Source: Halomonas sp. TD01 (lineage in GTDB: Bacteria > Pseudomonadota > Gammaproteobacteria > Pseudomonadales > Halomonadaceae). From it: a stretch of DNA of 64,000 bases. The DNA lies in the NCBI RefSeq assembly GCF_923868895.1, contig NZ_OV350343.1, positions 1 to 64,000 of the forward strand, given 5' to 3'. The position numbers and the translations under genes were made by a program. Numbering within the stretch: position 1 is the first letter of the stretch; the number at the start of each line of letters is the position of its first letter. The notes below the pieces were generated by a model. That model saw nothing but the letters and a program-made list of their open reading frames with translations, had not been told where the DNA came from and did not search any database. Shown piece after piece: positions 45,091 to 54,952 of this stretch.

Positions 45091-45548
45091 GCAGTGAGAT
45101 GATTAAAAACGCCATCATCAGAAGTACCGTTGCCTGCGTGATTCAGCGCAATGACCACTTTTTGATGGTGGAAGAAGCCCGCGGCGGTAGGCAAACCGTG
45201 TTTAACCAACCGGCTGGACATGTAGAGCCAGGCGAAGGCCCGATGGCAGCCATCTTGCGCGAAGTACAAGAAGAAACCGCTTGGCAGGTGACGCTAACCG
45301 ACTACTTAGGCCTTTATGTCTTCCACACGCCAGAAGGCCTTACCTTTCATAGTCATGGTTTTATAGCGACACCAGACGTCATGCTGTCGTCACCCATTGA
45401 TAGCGACATCACCGCCACTCACTGGCTCACCCTGAATGACATCAAAGCCCTCAGCGATGCCGGTCGGTTGCGTAGCCCCCTAGTGCTTAAGCGCATCGAA
45501 CACGCCATTAACGGCCGCTGCTATCCCCTGACAGTGATTCACGAGTGA
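45087..45548 (+). CDS. nudJ: NUDIX hydrolase NudJ-like
   Basis: A 153-residue NUDIX protein with the full box GHVEPGEGPMAAILREVQEE (Gly, Glu, Arg-Glu, Glu-Glu). NudJ acts on thiamine pyrophosphate intermediates and nucleotides. It overlaps rluE by 4 bp and precedes mnmA, the same order as in many gammaproteobacteria. Confidence 0.88.
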   Translation: MSSEMIKNAIIRSTVACVIQRNDHFLMVEEARGGRQTVFNQPAGHVEPGEGPMAAILREVQEETAWQVTLTDYLGLYVFHTPEGLTFHSHGFIATPDVMLSSPIDSDITATHWLTLNDIKALSDAGRLRSPLVLKRIEHAINGRCYPLTVIHE

Positions 45549-45621
45549 AGCACTCGAAGCATCAAGCCTCCATCGTGTATAATCAGCGCCCAATTGCACA
45601 CCACTTCAACTGAGGATGCCA

Positions 45622-46764
45622 ATGACATCCACCCATGGTACGTCTATCCCCGAAACCGTTGAGACCCAAAAAGTCATTGTTGGCATGTCGGGCGGCGTTG
45701 ATTCGTCGGTTTCTGCTCTCCTTCTACTCCAACAGGGGTACGAAGTTGAGGGCTTGTTTATGAAGAATTGGGATGAAGACGACGGCACCGAATACTGCAC
45801 GGCAAAAGAAGATCTAGCCGATGCCGAGGCCGTGTGTGCGAAGCTGGGTATTAAGCTGCATACAGCCAATTTCGCATCCGAGTATTGGGACAACGTCTTC
45901 GAGCACTTTTTAGCCGAATATAAAGCGGGCAGAACGCCCAATCCCGACATCCTGTGCAACCGCGAGATCAAATTTAAGGTCTTTCTTGAATACGCCGAAA
46001 TGTTGGGCGCTGACAAAATCGCGACCGGACACTATGTTCGCCAAGGGATTCGTGAAGGTCGCCCGCGTCTGCTAAAAGGTGTGGATAGCAATAAAGATCA
46101 AAGCTATTTCCTTCACGCGGTGCCTGAAGCGGCGATTGCTCGCACCCTATTTCCTGTCGGTGAGCTGGAAAAACCAGCCGTTCGTGCACTGGCTGAACAG
46201 CACGACCTTATTACCGCCAAGAAAAAAGACTCTACTGGTATTTGTTTTATCGGCGAGCGCCGCTTCCGTGATTTTTTGCAGCAATACTTGCCCGCACAGC
46301 CCGGTAATATTGAAACGCCCGAAGGCGACACCATTGGCAAGCATATGGGGCTTATGTACTACACACTGGGGCAGCGTCAGGGGCTTGGCATTGGTGGCCT
46401 AGCCAACTATTCGGAAGACCCATGGTACGTAGCGGCCAAAGACCTGGAGCGCAATGTATTGATTGTCGTCCAGGGTAAGCTCCACCACCTACTGTTCACC
46501 AATGCTCTAGCCACTGAAAACATGGATTGGGTAGCAGGAGAACCGCCTGCCGCGCGGGGCCGTTACACCGCCAAAACCCGCTATCGTCAAAGCGACTGCC
46601 CGTGTGAAATCCGTGCGTTGCCCGATGGCACTGTTGAGGTGGTGTTTGATGATCCCCAATGGGCGGTGACACCTGGTCAGTCCTTGGTACTTTATGATGG
46701 TGATATTTGCTTAGGCGGCGGCGTTATTCGCGCCACTTGGAACACGACGGAGGCCGCTGCATGA
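45622..46764 (+). CDS. mnmA: tRNA-specific 2-thiouridylase MnmA
   Basis: A 380-residue PP-loop enzyme that thiolates U34 of tRNA-Lys/Glu/Gln. PP-loop [15 protein letters not shown]; catalytic cysteines in [12 protein letters not shown] and [13 protein letters not shown] 45622 is chosen because GAGG lies six bases before it and abuts the first ATG (45616). It is followed by hflD with a 4-bp overlap. Confidence 0.97.
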   Translation: MTSTHGTSIPETVETQKVIVGMSGGVDSSVSALLLLQQGYEVEGLFMKNWDEDDGTEYCTAKEDLADAEAVCAKLGIKLHTANFASEYWDNVFEHFLAEYKAGRTPNPDILCNREIKFKVFLEYAEMLGADKIATGHYVRQGIREGRPRLLKGVDSNKDQSYFLHAVPEAAIARTLFPVGELEKPAVRALAEQHDLITAKKKDSTGICFIGERRFRDFLQQYLPAQPGNIETPEGDTIGKHMGLMYYTLGQRQGLGIGGLANYSEDPWYVAAKDLERNVLIVVQGKLHHLLFTNALATENMDWVAGEPPAARGRYTAKTRYRQSDCPCEIRALPDGTVEVVFDDPQWAVTPGQSLVLYDGDICLGGGVIRATWNTTEAAA

Positions 46765-47399
46765 GCGCTACCCCTATTCATCGCGCGCCGGATTCGCAAG
46801 CCGCCCGCCAAGCACTGGCACTGGCCGGCGTCTTTCAATCCGCTAGCTTAGTAGACGAACTCGCACGCACCGGGCAAGTAGACCCCCGCGCCTGGGAAAC
46901 GCTGATCAATGCCACTGTAGACACCAACCCGGAAAGCTTTGAGGCTATCTACGGTGGCCACCCGAACAACCTACGCCGTGGGTTAGAAACACTCGAAGCC
47001 CTGGTCGGCCGCAAGCAAGCCAACCCGGTGGTACTCCGCTACGGTTTTTCGCTACTGCTGCTAATGAATAAACTTCGCACTGACCGCCATATGATGGATT
47101 TACTCGGTCAAAAGCTGTCCCATGTACAGGGGCAGGCGGAGCATTTCGGTAGCACACACGAGAATGTGGTTGCCAGTCTTGGCGACGCCTATCAAGAAAC
47201 CATTTCGACGTTCAAAACCCGCATCGTGGTTCAGGGCGATCCCTCTTTACTGCAAACTCGCATGATGCCCGAAAGGGTGCGCGCCTGCTTAATGGCGGGA
47301 ATTCGTTTTGCGCTGCTATGGCATCAGCAAGGCGGCCGTCGCTGGAAGCTTGTTTTCCAGCGCAAAGCGCTGAGACGCGCGCTTGATAGCCTTGGCTAA
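46761..47399 (+). CDS. hflD: HflD family protein
   Basis: A 212-residue, mainly helical protein. HflD limits phage lambda CII in E. coli; its normal cellular role is not clear. The mnmA-hflD-purB order is conserved and supports the call. It overlaps mnmA by 4 bp (ATGA). Confidence 0.88.
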   Translation: MSATPIHRAPDSQAARQALALAGVFQSASLVDELARTGQVDPRAWETLINATVDTNPESFEAIYGGHPNNLRRGLETLEALVGRKQANPVVLRYGFSLLLLMNKLRTDRHMMDLLGQKLSHVQGQAEHFGSTHENVVASLGDAYQETISTFKTRIVVQGDPSLLQTRMMPERVRACLMAGIRFALLWHQQGGRRWKLVFQRKALRRALDSLG

Positions 47400-47462
47400 C
47401 GCGCCTGCAGACCATTTAGGCACTTCGGCATATTGCGCTTCGACACATCGCACTTCGATTAA

Positions 47463-48878
<1,416 letters not shown>

Positions 48879-48933
48879 ACGACGCACTGCGCTCTTAGTA
48901 AAGCGCAGCGCTCATTTGAACTAGGATAACGTC

Positions 48934-50115
48934 ATGAGCCAACACGATAAGCCACTCACATTGCTGGGCGATCTAACGCCCGAAGACTTCTTGGCCAATT
49001 ACTGGCAACAGAAGCCGCTGCTGATTCGTGGCGCTATCCCCGACTTTATTAGCCCCATCGATCCTGATGAGCTTGCCGGACTTGCCTGCGAACCCGGCGT
49101 AGAAGCGCGGCTTGTAGAAGAAAATGGGCCTGACGGCCCCTGGCAGGTTTCCCACGGCCCATTTGACGACGCGACCTTTGAGCGGTTGCCAGAAGGCAAC
49201 TGGAGCCTACTCGTTCAAGCCGTCGATCACTACGTACCGTCTATCGCTGCACTCATGGATGAATTTGATTTCCTACCCCGCTGGCGATTGGATGACATCA
49301 TGGTTAGCTATGCGCCGCCCGGCGGTAGCGTCGGCCCGCATATCGACCAATACGATGTCTTTTTGCTACAGGCTAGCGGCCACCGTCGCTGGCAATTAGG
49401 TGGTAAGCAGCCAGACAACGCGCCCATTATCCAAGGAATCGATCTACGTATTCTTGAAACCTTTGAGATCGAAGCCGACTCCGACTGGACGCTGGCGCCG
49501 GGCGACATGCTTTATCTTCCTCCCGGCTGGGCGCACCACGGTGTTAGCCAAACCGACGACTGCATGACTATCTCGGTAGGATTTAGGGCCCCCTCAGCGG
49601 ATGAAGCCATCACGTCTTATGCCGACTACCTCGGAGAGCAGCTTTCTGACTCTCATCGCTATAGTGATGCAGGCATGGCCCCTGCTAGCCTAGCCGGTGA
49701 ACTAGATGATGCTGCCGTTGAGCGTATGCGTCAGTTTGTGCTTTCCACTTTGGATAATCCTGAACAAATAGCCCAGTGGTTTGGTCGCGTCATGACCCAA
49801 CCGAAATATATTGACCAAGTAGTCCCCCTTGAAGAGCCAATGGGTGAAGCTGACCTTGTTGCGCAACTACAGGACGGTGAACCACTGTTTCATATGCCGG
49901 GCTCCCGCTTTGCCTGGCGTAGCGATGCCTCTGGCACCACACTGTTTGTCGACGGTGACGGGCATGTTTGTTCGCAAGAGCTTGCTAGGCGGCTTGCTGC
50001 CCCATCCCCAATGCACGAAGACGTACTTGCCATTGAAGGGGCGGCAGCGCTGATAACACAGTTGGTAAACACTGGAAGCTTGGGCTTCATGGGCGAAGAG
50101 GATGACGAGGAGTAG
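48934..50115 (+). CDS. roxA: Ribosomal protein uL16 arginine hydroxylase RoxA (YcfD)
   Basis: A 393-residue JmjC/cupin 2-oxoglutarate oxygenase that hydroxylates an Arg of ribosomal protein uL16. The iron triad is in VGPHIDQYDVFLLQ (His, Asp) and a later His in PGWAHHGVSQT. The early block FLANYWQQKPLLIRGAI is typical. GGATAAC precedes the ATG; the GNAT gene follows 2 bp later. Confidence 0.93.
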   Translation: MSQHDKPLTLLGDLTPEDFLANYWQQKPLLIRGAIPDFISPIDPDELAGLACEPGVEARLVEENGPDGPWQVSHGPFDDATFERLPEGNWSLLVQAVDHYVPSIAALMDEFDFLPRWRLDDIMVSYAPPGGSVGPHIDQYDVFLLQASGHRRWQLGGKQPDNAPIIQGIDLRILETFEIEADSDWTLAPGDMLYLPPGWAHHGVSQTDDCMTISVGFRAPSADEAITSYADYLGEQLSDSHRYSDAGMAPASLAGELDDAAVERMRQFVLSTLDNPEQIAQWFGRVMTQPKYIDQVVPLEEPMGEADLVAQLQDGEPLFHMPGSRFAWRSDASGTTLFVDGDGHVCSQELARRLAAPSPMHEDVLAIEGAAALITQLVNTGSLGFMGEEDDEE

Positions 50116-50117
50116 CT

Positions 50118-50540
50118 GTGTCGACTACAACGATCGTTAGCGGTGATTGGCATACGCTAAAAGACACTGCTTCCGAGATTCGTCGCGTAGTGTTTATCGA
50201 AGAGCAGTGCGTACCTCAAGAAGAGGAGTGGGATGGCCGTGACGACGAGAGCAGTCATTTCATTGCCTACTTTGAAGATCAAGCAGTGGGGACTGCTCGA
50301 CTGCTGCCCGACGGTCATATTGGGCGCGTCGCGGTACTAGATAGCGCGCGTGGCGCTGGCATTGGCTATCAGCTCATGGAAGCTGCCATCCAGGCGGCCC
50401 GAGAAGCAGGCCATACGCATGTAGCGCTGAGCGCCCAGTTACACGCCCTCGCATTTTACGAGCGCTTGGGGTTTATAGCGCATGGAGGCACCTTTATGGA
50501 TGCCGGAATACCTCATCGGGAGATGCTACTAACGCTGTAG
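50118..50540 (+). CDS. GNAT acetyltransferase (ElaA/YjcF-like)
   Basis: A 140-residue GNAT-fold protein with the acetyl-CoA motif RVAVLDSARGAGIGYQLM and a closing FYERLGF. It starts with GTG 2 bp after roxA, with GAGGAG inside the roxA end as ribosome site, so it is translationally linked. The substrate is unknown. Confidence 0.88.
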   Translation: MSTTTIVSGDWHTLKDTASEIRRVVFIEEQCVPQEEEWDGRDDESSHFIAYFEDQAVGTARLLPDGHIGRVAVLDSARGAGIGYQLMEAAIQAAREAGHTHVALSAQLHALAFYERLGFIAHGGTFMDAGIPHREMLLTL

Positions 50541-50575
50541 CTCCCTTTTTTCACCACCATTGTGACCAATTAATG

Positions 50576-50609
50576 GGAGCGCCATTTACTATATGGCGCT
50601 TTTTTTTGC
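50576..50609 (+). terminator. Terminator of the roxA-GNAT transcript
   Basis: AGCGCCAT-TTACTA-TATGGCGCT followed by eight T residues; intrinsic terminator 35 bp after the GNAT stop. Confidence 0.9.
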
Positions 50610-50635
50610 CCCTTTTCAGCTCATCTGACGAAAAA

Positions 50636-50683
50636 CGACTACACAAACAGAGCGTTTTGCTACGCTCCTGTAGTCGAGTTACA
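50636..50683. promoter_or_regulatory. Inverted repeat and TGTAGT palindrome upstream of aceA
   Basis: CGACTACA (50636-50643) and TGTAGTCG (50669-50676) with internal GAGCG/CGCTC form a hairpin. TGTAGT-N3-GTTACA (50669-50683) is close to the TGTAGT/ACTACA palindromes I recall for RccR, which controls aceA in Pseudomonas. Proposed operator, unproven. Confidence 0.4.
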
Positions 50684-50830
50684 ACCCCTTCTGCCCCCAA
50701 GTGACAATTGTTGAACGCACTGTTCTCGTTGATAGTTATTGCACCGCAGCGTTATGGCGCAATATTCAACTTAGCCAAGCCGGAAACGCTGCAATTAAGG
50801 TCTCAACAACCATAACTCTCTAACCGCGAC

Positions 50831-50875
50831 GTTTGACTAAGAGACGTTTTGCTCAGAGACAATTGGCGTAGAGAC
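50831..50875 (+). repeat. Three 15-bp tandem repeats in the aceA leader
   Basis: AGAGAC recurs at 50840-50845, 50855-50860 and 50870-50875, exactly 15 bp apart, inside units with a TTG-then-CTNAGAGAC-like core. Helically offset spacing suggests cooperative protein sites or an RNA leader element upstream of aceA. Confidence 0.6.
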
Positions 50876-50974
50876 AGCGCAGCGAATTTCGATAATGCTG
50901 AACACATCTTCGCAGGTGCAGCATAAGAATAAGCTAACTTGCGAATAGCTATCATGACCCCGGAGGAAACAGCT

Positions 50975-52573
50975 ATGTCAGGACTGCTCGACGATATCAA
51001 AGCAATGGCCCAACTGCGCGAAGCTCAAGGCGGCAAATGGGAAGCGATCAAACCTGAATACGCTGCACGCATGCGTGCTCAGAACCGTTTTCATACCGGT
51101 TTGGATATTGCACGCTACACAGCAAAAATCATGCGTGATGACATGGCGGCCTACGACGCCGACACGTCTAAATACACGCAGTCTCTGGGGTGCTGGCACG
51201 GTTTTATTGGTCAACAAAAACTGATTTCCATTAAAAAGCACTTTGGTACGACTAAGCGCAGCTATCTCTACCTGTCAGGCTGGATGGTGGCCGCCTTGCG
51301 CTCTGAGTTTGGCCCGCTACCCGATCAGTCTATGCATGAAAAAACATCGGTCGCTGATCTGATTGAAGAGCTCTACACCTTCTTAAAGCAGGCAGATGCA
51401 TGGGAACTTAACCACCTATTCCGTGCCCTGGATGATGCCAAACAATCAGGCGATAGCGCTAAAGAACAAGAGCTGATCAGCAAAATCGATAACTACGAGA
51501 CGCATATCGTACCGATCATCGCTGATATCGATGCTGGTTTTGGTAATGCTGAAGCAACTTATTTGCTGGCCAAAAAATTCATCCAAGCGGGCGCTTGCTG
51601 CATTCAGCTTGAAAACCAGGTTTCCGATGAGAAGCAGTGTGGCCACCAAGATGGCAAAGTCACCGTTCCCCACGAAGACTTCCTGGCAAAAATCAATGCG
51701 GTGCGTTATGCCTTCCTTGAGCTCGGCATCGAAGACGGCGTTATCGTAGCGCGCACCGACTCGCTGGGTGCAGGCCTGACCCAAAAAATCGCAGTGACTA
51801 ATGAACCCGGCGACTTAGGCGACCAGTACAACAGCTTCCTAGATGGCGATGTCATTGAAAACGCTAACGACATCAATAATGGTGATGTGGTTATCAAACA
51901 AAACGGCAAACTGGTTAAGCCGAAGCGTTTGGCGTCGGGCCTCTACCAGTTCAAACCAGGTACTGGTGAAGACCGCGTTATACTTGACTGTATCACCAGC
52001 CTACAAAACGGTGCCGATCTGCTGTGGATTGAGACCGAGAAACCCCACGTCGGCCAAATTGCCAGCATGGTTAACCGCATCCGCGACGTAGTGCCCGATG
52101 CCAAGCTGGTTTACAACAACTCACCGTCATTTAACTGGACACTGAACTTCCGCCAGCAAGTATTTGATGCGTGGGAAAAGGAAGGCAAAGATGTATCCGC
52201 TTACCAGCGTGACAAGCTGATGGGTGTTGAATACGACAACACAGAGCTTGGCCAGCTAGCGGATGAGTGGACACGTAACTTCCAGCGCGATGGCGCTCGT
52301 GAAGCCGGTATTTTCCACCACTTAATCACCCTACCGACTTATCACACAGCGGCGCTGTCTACGGACAACCTGGCTAAAGGCTACTTTGGCGATGAAGGCA
52401 TGCTGGCCTACGTCGCAGGAGTTCAGCGCCAGGAAATTCGCCAAGGCATCGCCACTGTACGCCACCAGGACATGGCCGGCTCTAACATTGGCGACGACCA
52501 TAAAGAGTTTTTCCACGGAGACGCGGCACTTAAAGCCGGTGGTAAAGACAACACCATGAATCAGTTCGGCTAA
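50975..52573 (+). CDS. aceA: Isocitrate lyase
   Basis: A 532-residue glyoxylate-shunt enzyme cleaving isocitrate to succinate and glyoxylate. The active-site block is DEKQCGHQDGK (KQCGH in place of the usual KKCGH), with the ENQVSDEKQCG loop; the length matches the ~530-residue class of pseudomonads rather than the 434-residue E. coli form. GGAGGAAACAGCT precedes ATG 50975. Monocistronic, with an elaborate 430-bp upstream region and strong terminator. Confidence 0.96.
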   Translation: MSGLLDDIKAMAQLREAQGGKWEAIKPEYAARMRAQNRFHTGLDIARYTAKIMRDDMAAYDADTSKYTQSLGCWHGFIGQQKLISIKKHFGTTKRSYLYLSGWMVAALRSEFGPLPDQSMHEKTSVADLIEELYTFLKQADAWELNHLFRALDDAKQSGDSAKEQELISKIDNYETHIVPIIADIDAGFGNAEATYLLAKKFIQAGACCIQLENQVSDEKQCGHQDGKVTVPHEDFLAKINAVRYAFLELGIEDGVIVARTDSLGAGLTQKIAVTNEPGDLGDQYNSFLDGDVIENANDINNGDVVIKQNGKLVKPKRLASGLYQFKPGTGEDRVILDCITSLQNGADLLWIETEKPHVGQIASMVNRIRDVVPDAKLVYNNSPSFNWTLNFRQQVFDAWEKEGKDVSAYQRDKLMGVEYDNTELGQLADEWTRNFQRDGAREAGIFHHLITLPTYHTAALSTDNLAKGYFGDEGMLAYVAGVQRQEIRQGIATVRHQDMAGSNIGDDHKEFFHGDAALKAGGKDNTMNQFG

Positions 52574-52593
52574 TCATTTAATTAGCAATACGC

Positions 52594-52625
52594 AACAGGG
52601 AGCTAAGGCTCCCTGTTTTTTTATA
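52594..52625 (+). terminator. Terminator of aceA
   Basis: AACAGGGAGC-TAAG-GCTCCCTGTT followed by T residues; strong intrinsic terminator. Confidence 0.93.
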
Positions 52626-52722
52626 GAATCCTATCCCCTCCTTCTCAAGCATTGTGCACGCTTTTACACATTGCTTTCTTAATACTTGTCTACACTTTAA
52701 ACCGTGATCTTTCTTGTTGATG

Positions 52723-52738
52723 GCTAGTCAAAACTAGC
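52723..52738. promoter_or_regulatory. Inverted repeat upstream of the SlyB-like gene
   Basis: GCTAGT-CAAA-ACTAGC (6-bp arms) lies about 100 bp before the SlyB-like start, with a further ACTAGCT at 52774-52780. A possible operator; short motifs can arise by chance. Confidence 0.3.
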
Positions 52739-52836
52739 TGCTTAGGTTATCTTTGACGAACGCTGTTCTATAACTAGCTTACGTATTACCGCTGCTGCTT
52801 AGCAGCCATGCGGGCCAAGACACACTGGAGGTTTGA

Positions 52837-53304
52837 ATGAAACGTTTACTACCTATTGCGGCATTGAGCATTCTCACGCTGGCAGGCTGTGCCAACACTG
52901 CGCCTTATTCAGGTGATGTGTACCGTGGCAATCAAGCGCAAACAGGCCAAAGCGTGACTTATGGCACCATCGTGGCGGTTCGTCCCGTACAAATCCAAGC
53001 AGATAGCCGTACAGGCAACCTACTGGGCGGTGGTGGCGGTGCGGTCATCGGCGGCCTGCTGGGCAGCCAAGTTGGCGGTGGTTCTGGTCGTCAGTTAGCG
53101 ACCGTCGCTGGTGCATTGGGTGGCGCAGTTGCCGGTACCGCAGTGGAAGATCGCGCAAACCGCATTAACGCACTAGAAATGGAAATTCGCCGCGACGACG
53201 GCACTGATGTCATCGTGGTTCAGAGCGCTGACCGCCAGTATCAAGCAGGTCAACGTGTTCGCCTGATCGGTAGCGGCGCTAATTTGAGTGTAGCTCCCTA
53301 CTAA
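52837..53304 (+). CDS. SlyB-like glycine-zipper lipoprotein
   Basis: A 155-residue outer-membrane lipoprotein precursor. The signal peptide ends in the lipobox LAGC (Cys18); a Gly-rich zipper (GNLLGGGGGAVIGGLLGSQ and AGALGGAVAGTAVED) is followed by a beta C-terminal domain. The family includes SlyB/Pcp, often under PhoP or envelope-stress control. GGAGG precedes the ATG. Confidence 0.9.
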   Translation: MKRLLPIAALSILTLAGCANTAPYSGDVYRGNQAQTGQSVTYGTIVAVRPVQIQADSRTGNLLGGGGGAVIGGLLGSQVGGGSGRQLATVAGALGGAVAGTAVEDRANRINALEMEIRRDDGTDVIVVQSADRQYQAGQRVRLIGSGANLSVAPY

Positions 53305-53356
53305 GCACGCCTTACCAAGCGCTTCCTACCCAATAATGCAGGTAGCGCCGTAACAG

Positions 53357-53396
53357 AAAAAAATGCCCGACCAAGTTTACTTGGCCGGGCATTTTT
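53357..53396. terminator. Bidirectional terminator
   Basis: AAATGCCCG-A-CCAAG-TTTA-CTTGG-C-CGGGCATTT with A and T runs on either side; it ends the SlyB-like gene and the convergent membrane-protein gene. Confidence 0.92.
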
Positions 53397-53428
53397 GTCG
53401 CCTTCGTTAATGGCTAACAAGGCATAAT

Positions 53429-53710
53429 TTAATGGGTGACTTTATTACTCGCCCAGTTTGCCAGCTTTGCAATAATTAAACCGATAATGGTCAACAGGAT
53501 AACGACCAGAAGGATATCGACAGGACGAACTAGCGTGGTGGCACCCAATACGGCTAATGCTACCACCCATAAATAGCGGTTTTCACCATGAGTTTTTAAT
53601 ACCTCAGGCAGCATTTTATCCAGCCCCTGACTGACACTGCTATCCCAGCGTTTGTTCGCAAAGTAGGCGATTAGCACAAAGGCGATAACCCAAATCAAGA
53701 AGATCGTCAT
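53429..53710 (-). CDS. Small membrane protein of unknown function
   Basis: A 93-residue protein with a hydrophobic N-terminal segment (about residues 3-18) and two more (about 45-80), separated by a charged region RWDSSVSQGLDKMLPEV. No family recognised. It has a plausible ribosome site CTGGAG before the ATG and a shared terminator, so it looks like a real gene. Confidence 0.65.
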   Translation of the reverse strand: MTIFLIWVIAFVLIAYFANKRWDSSVSQGLDKMLPEVLKTHGENRYLWVVALAVLGATTLVRPVDILLVVILLTIIGLIIAKLANWASNKVTH

Positions 53711-53889
53711 AACCAGCTCCAGTGAATGTTGTCTTAAGGGGGAAAAGAGGTTGTCGTAGGGTATCCCCGGTTACTCCGTGGCGCAATAGCGCCAAAGGAG
53801 TGAGAGGAGGAAAAAGCCTGCTTACCCCCTGACAAGCGAGCTCTCACGCGTTACCATGTTGGGACATGCACTCACCGAAAGGTTATTAA

Positions 53890-54372
53890 ATGCAAATTGC
53901 GCAAAACTCGGTTGTCGCGTTCCACTACACCCTGACCAACGATGCAGGTGAAGTGCTAGACAGTTCCGAAGGCCGTGAGCCGCTGACGTATCTACACGGC
54001 GCTGGCAACATTATTCCGGGTCTGGAAAAAGAACTCGAAGGCCGTGCCGAAGGCGATAAGCTGAACGTAAAAGTAACCCCTGAAGAGGGCTACGGTGAAG
54101 TTCAAGAACAGCTGATGCAAGAAGTACCCCGCGATGCGTTCCAAGGTGTTGAAAGCATTGAGCCGGGCATGCAGTTCCAAGCCCAGACTCAAGGCGGCCC
54201 ACTGATGGTTACCGTCAAGAAAGTTGAAGGCGATACGGTTGTGGTTGATGGCAACCACCCGCTAGCTGGCCAGCACCTTAACTTCGATGTTGAGATTGCA
54301 ACCGTTCGTGAAGCGAGCCAGGAAGAAGTCGAGCACGGCCACGTGCACGGCGAAGGCGGCGTAGAGCACTAA
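53890..54372 (+). CDS. slyD: SlyD-type FKBP prolyl isomerase
   Basis: A 160-residue FKBP-fold peptidyl-prolyl isomerase with the inserted IF domain (about residues 70-120). The N-terminal VVAFHYTLTNDAGEVLDSSE and HGAGNIIPGLEKELEG are typical. The tail EHGHVHGEGGVEH is a short His-rich metal-binding region, much shorter than in E. coli SlyD. Its neighbours nikR and nikABCDE make a nickel-handling role plausible. Confidence 0.9.
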   Translation: MQIAQNSVVAFHYTLTNDAGEVLDSSEGREPLTYLHGAGNIIPGLEKELEGRAEGDKLNVKVTPEEGYGEVQEQLMQEVPRDAFQGVESIEPGMQFQAQTQGGPLMVTVKKVEGDTVVVDGNHPLAGQHLNFDVEIATVREASQEEVEHGHVHGEGGVEH

Positions 54373-54392
54373 GTTGCTTAACGCATGTCTAT

Positions 54393-54417
54393 AGGGCGGC
54401 CCAGGGCCGCCCTTTTT
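54393..54417. terminator. Terminator between slyD and nikR
   Basis: AGGGCGGC-CCAGG-GCCGCCCT followed by TTTT; shared stop region of convergent slyD and nikR. Confidence 0.85.
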
Positions 54418-54443
54418 AATGGGCGCTCCTCCACTTTCCCTCT

Positions 54444-54845
54444 TCACTCCTCAGGAATAATCACTAACTGTCCATAGCGCACGCTACGTGACGATGTCAC
54501 TTCATCGGAAAACTGCTTCAACGCGCTACCCTGCCCCTTTAATAGCGCCACTTCCAGACAGCTATCATGATTAATATGCACATGAAGCGTCGATAGCGTT
54601 AGATCGTGATGATCATGGGAGTGCCGGGTTAAGCGTTTCGATAAGTCCCGCGCTGCGTGATCGTACACATAGACTAGCGCTCCCATGCAGGGCGCTTCGG
54701 GCGCGACCTCCTCCTTGGCCTGTTTTAGCCCACTCCGTGTTAAATCGCGTATCGCCTCTGAGCGGTTTTGGTAGCCGCGTGCATGCATCAACTCATCGAC
54801 CTCGCTCAACAGCTCCTCATCCAGCGTTACCGTTACCCGTTGCAT
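54444..54845 (-). CDS. nikR: Nickel-responsive repressor NikR
   Basis: A 133-residue ribbon-helix-helix repressor. The DNA-binding N-terminus is MQRVTVTLDEELL; the ACT-like nickel domain carries the usual ligands in HHDLTLSTLHVHIN (His) and DSCLEVALL (Cys). It lies divergent from nikA, with a textbook operator between them, so it represses nickel uptake when nickel is plentiful. Confidence 0.95.
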   Translation of the reverse strand: MQRVTVTLDEELLSEVDELMHARGYQNRSEAIRDLTRSGLKQAKEEVAPEAPCMGALVYVYDHAARDLSKRLTRHSHDHHDLTLSTLHVHINHDSCLEVALLKGQGSALKQFSDEVTSSRSVRYGQLVIIPEE

Positions 54846-54903
54846 ATTCTCTCCTTTAACTAACTTCGCAAGCGTGGCGCTGCAGTGACTTCCAGCCCTG
54901 AAA

Positions 54904-54931
54904 GTATGATGTTATTGTAAAAACATCATAC
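54904..54931. promoter_or_regulatory. NikR operator
   Basis: GTATGA (54904-54909), exactly 16 bp, TCATAC (54926-54931). This is the E. coli NikR consensus with no mismatch in either arm, 22 bp before the nikA start and in the shared region with nikR. Confidence 0.92.
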
Positions 54932-54952
54932 GGATGAACTAAGGGAGGGCTC

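Noticed and set aside
54904..54931. The inverted repeat as a transcription terminator
   Set aside because: Arms are short and A/T-rich with a 16-bp gap, and the spacing equals the NikR operator exactly.
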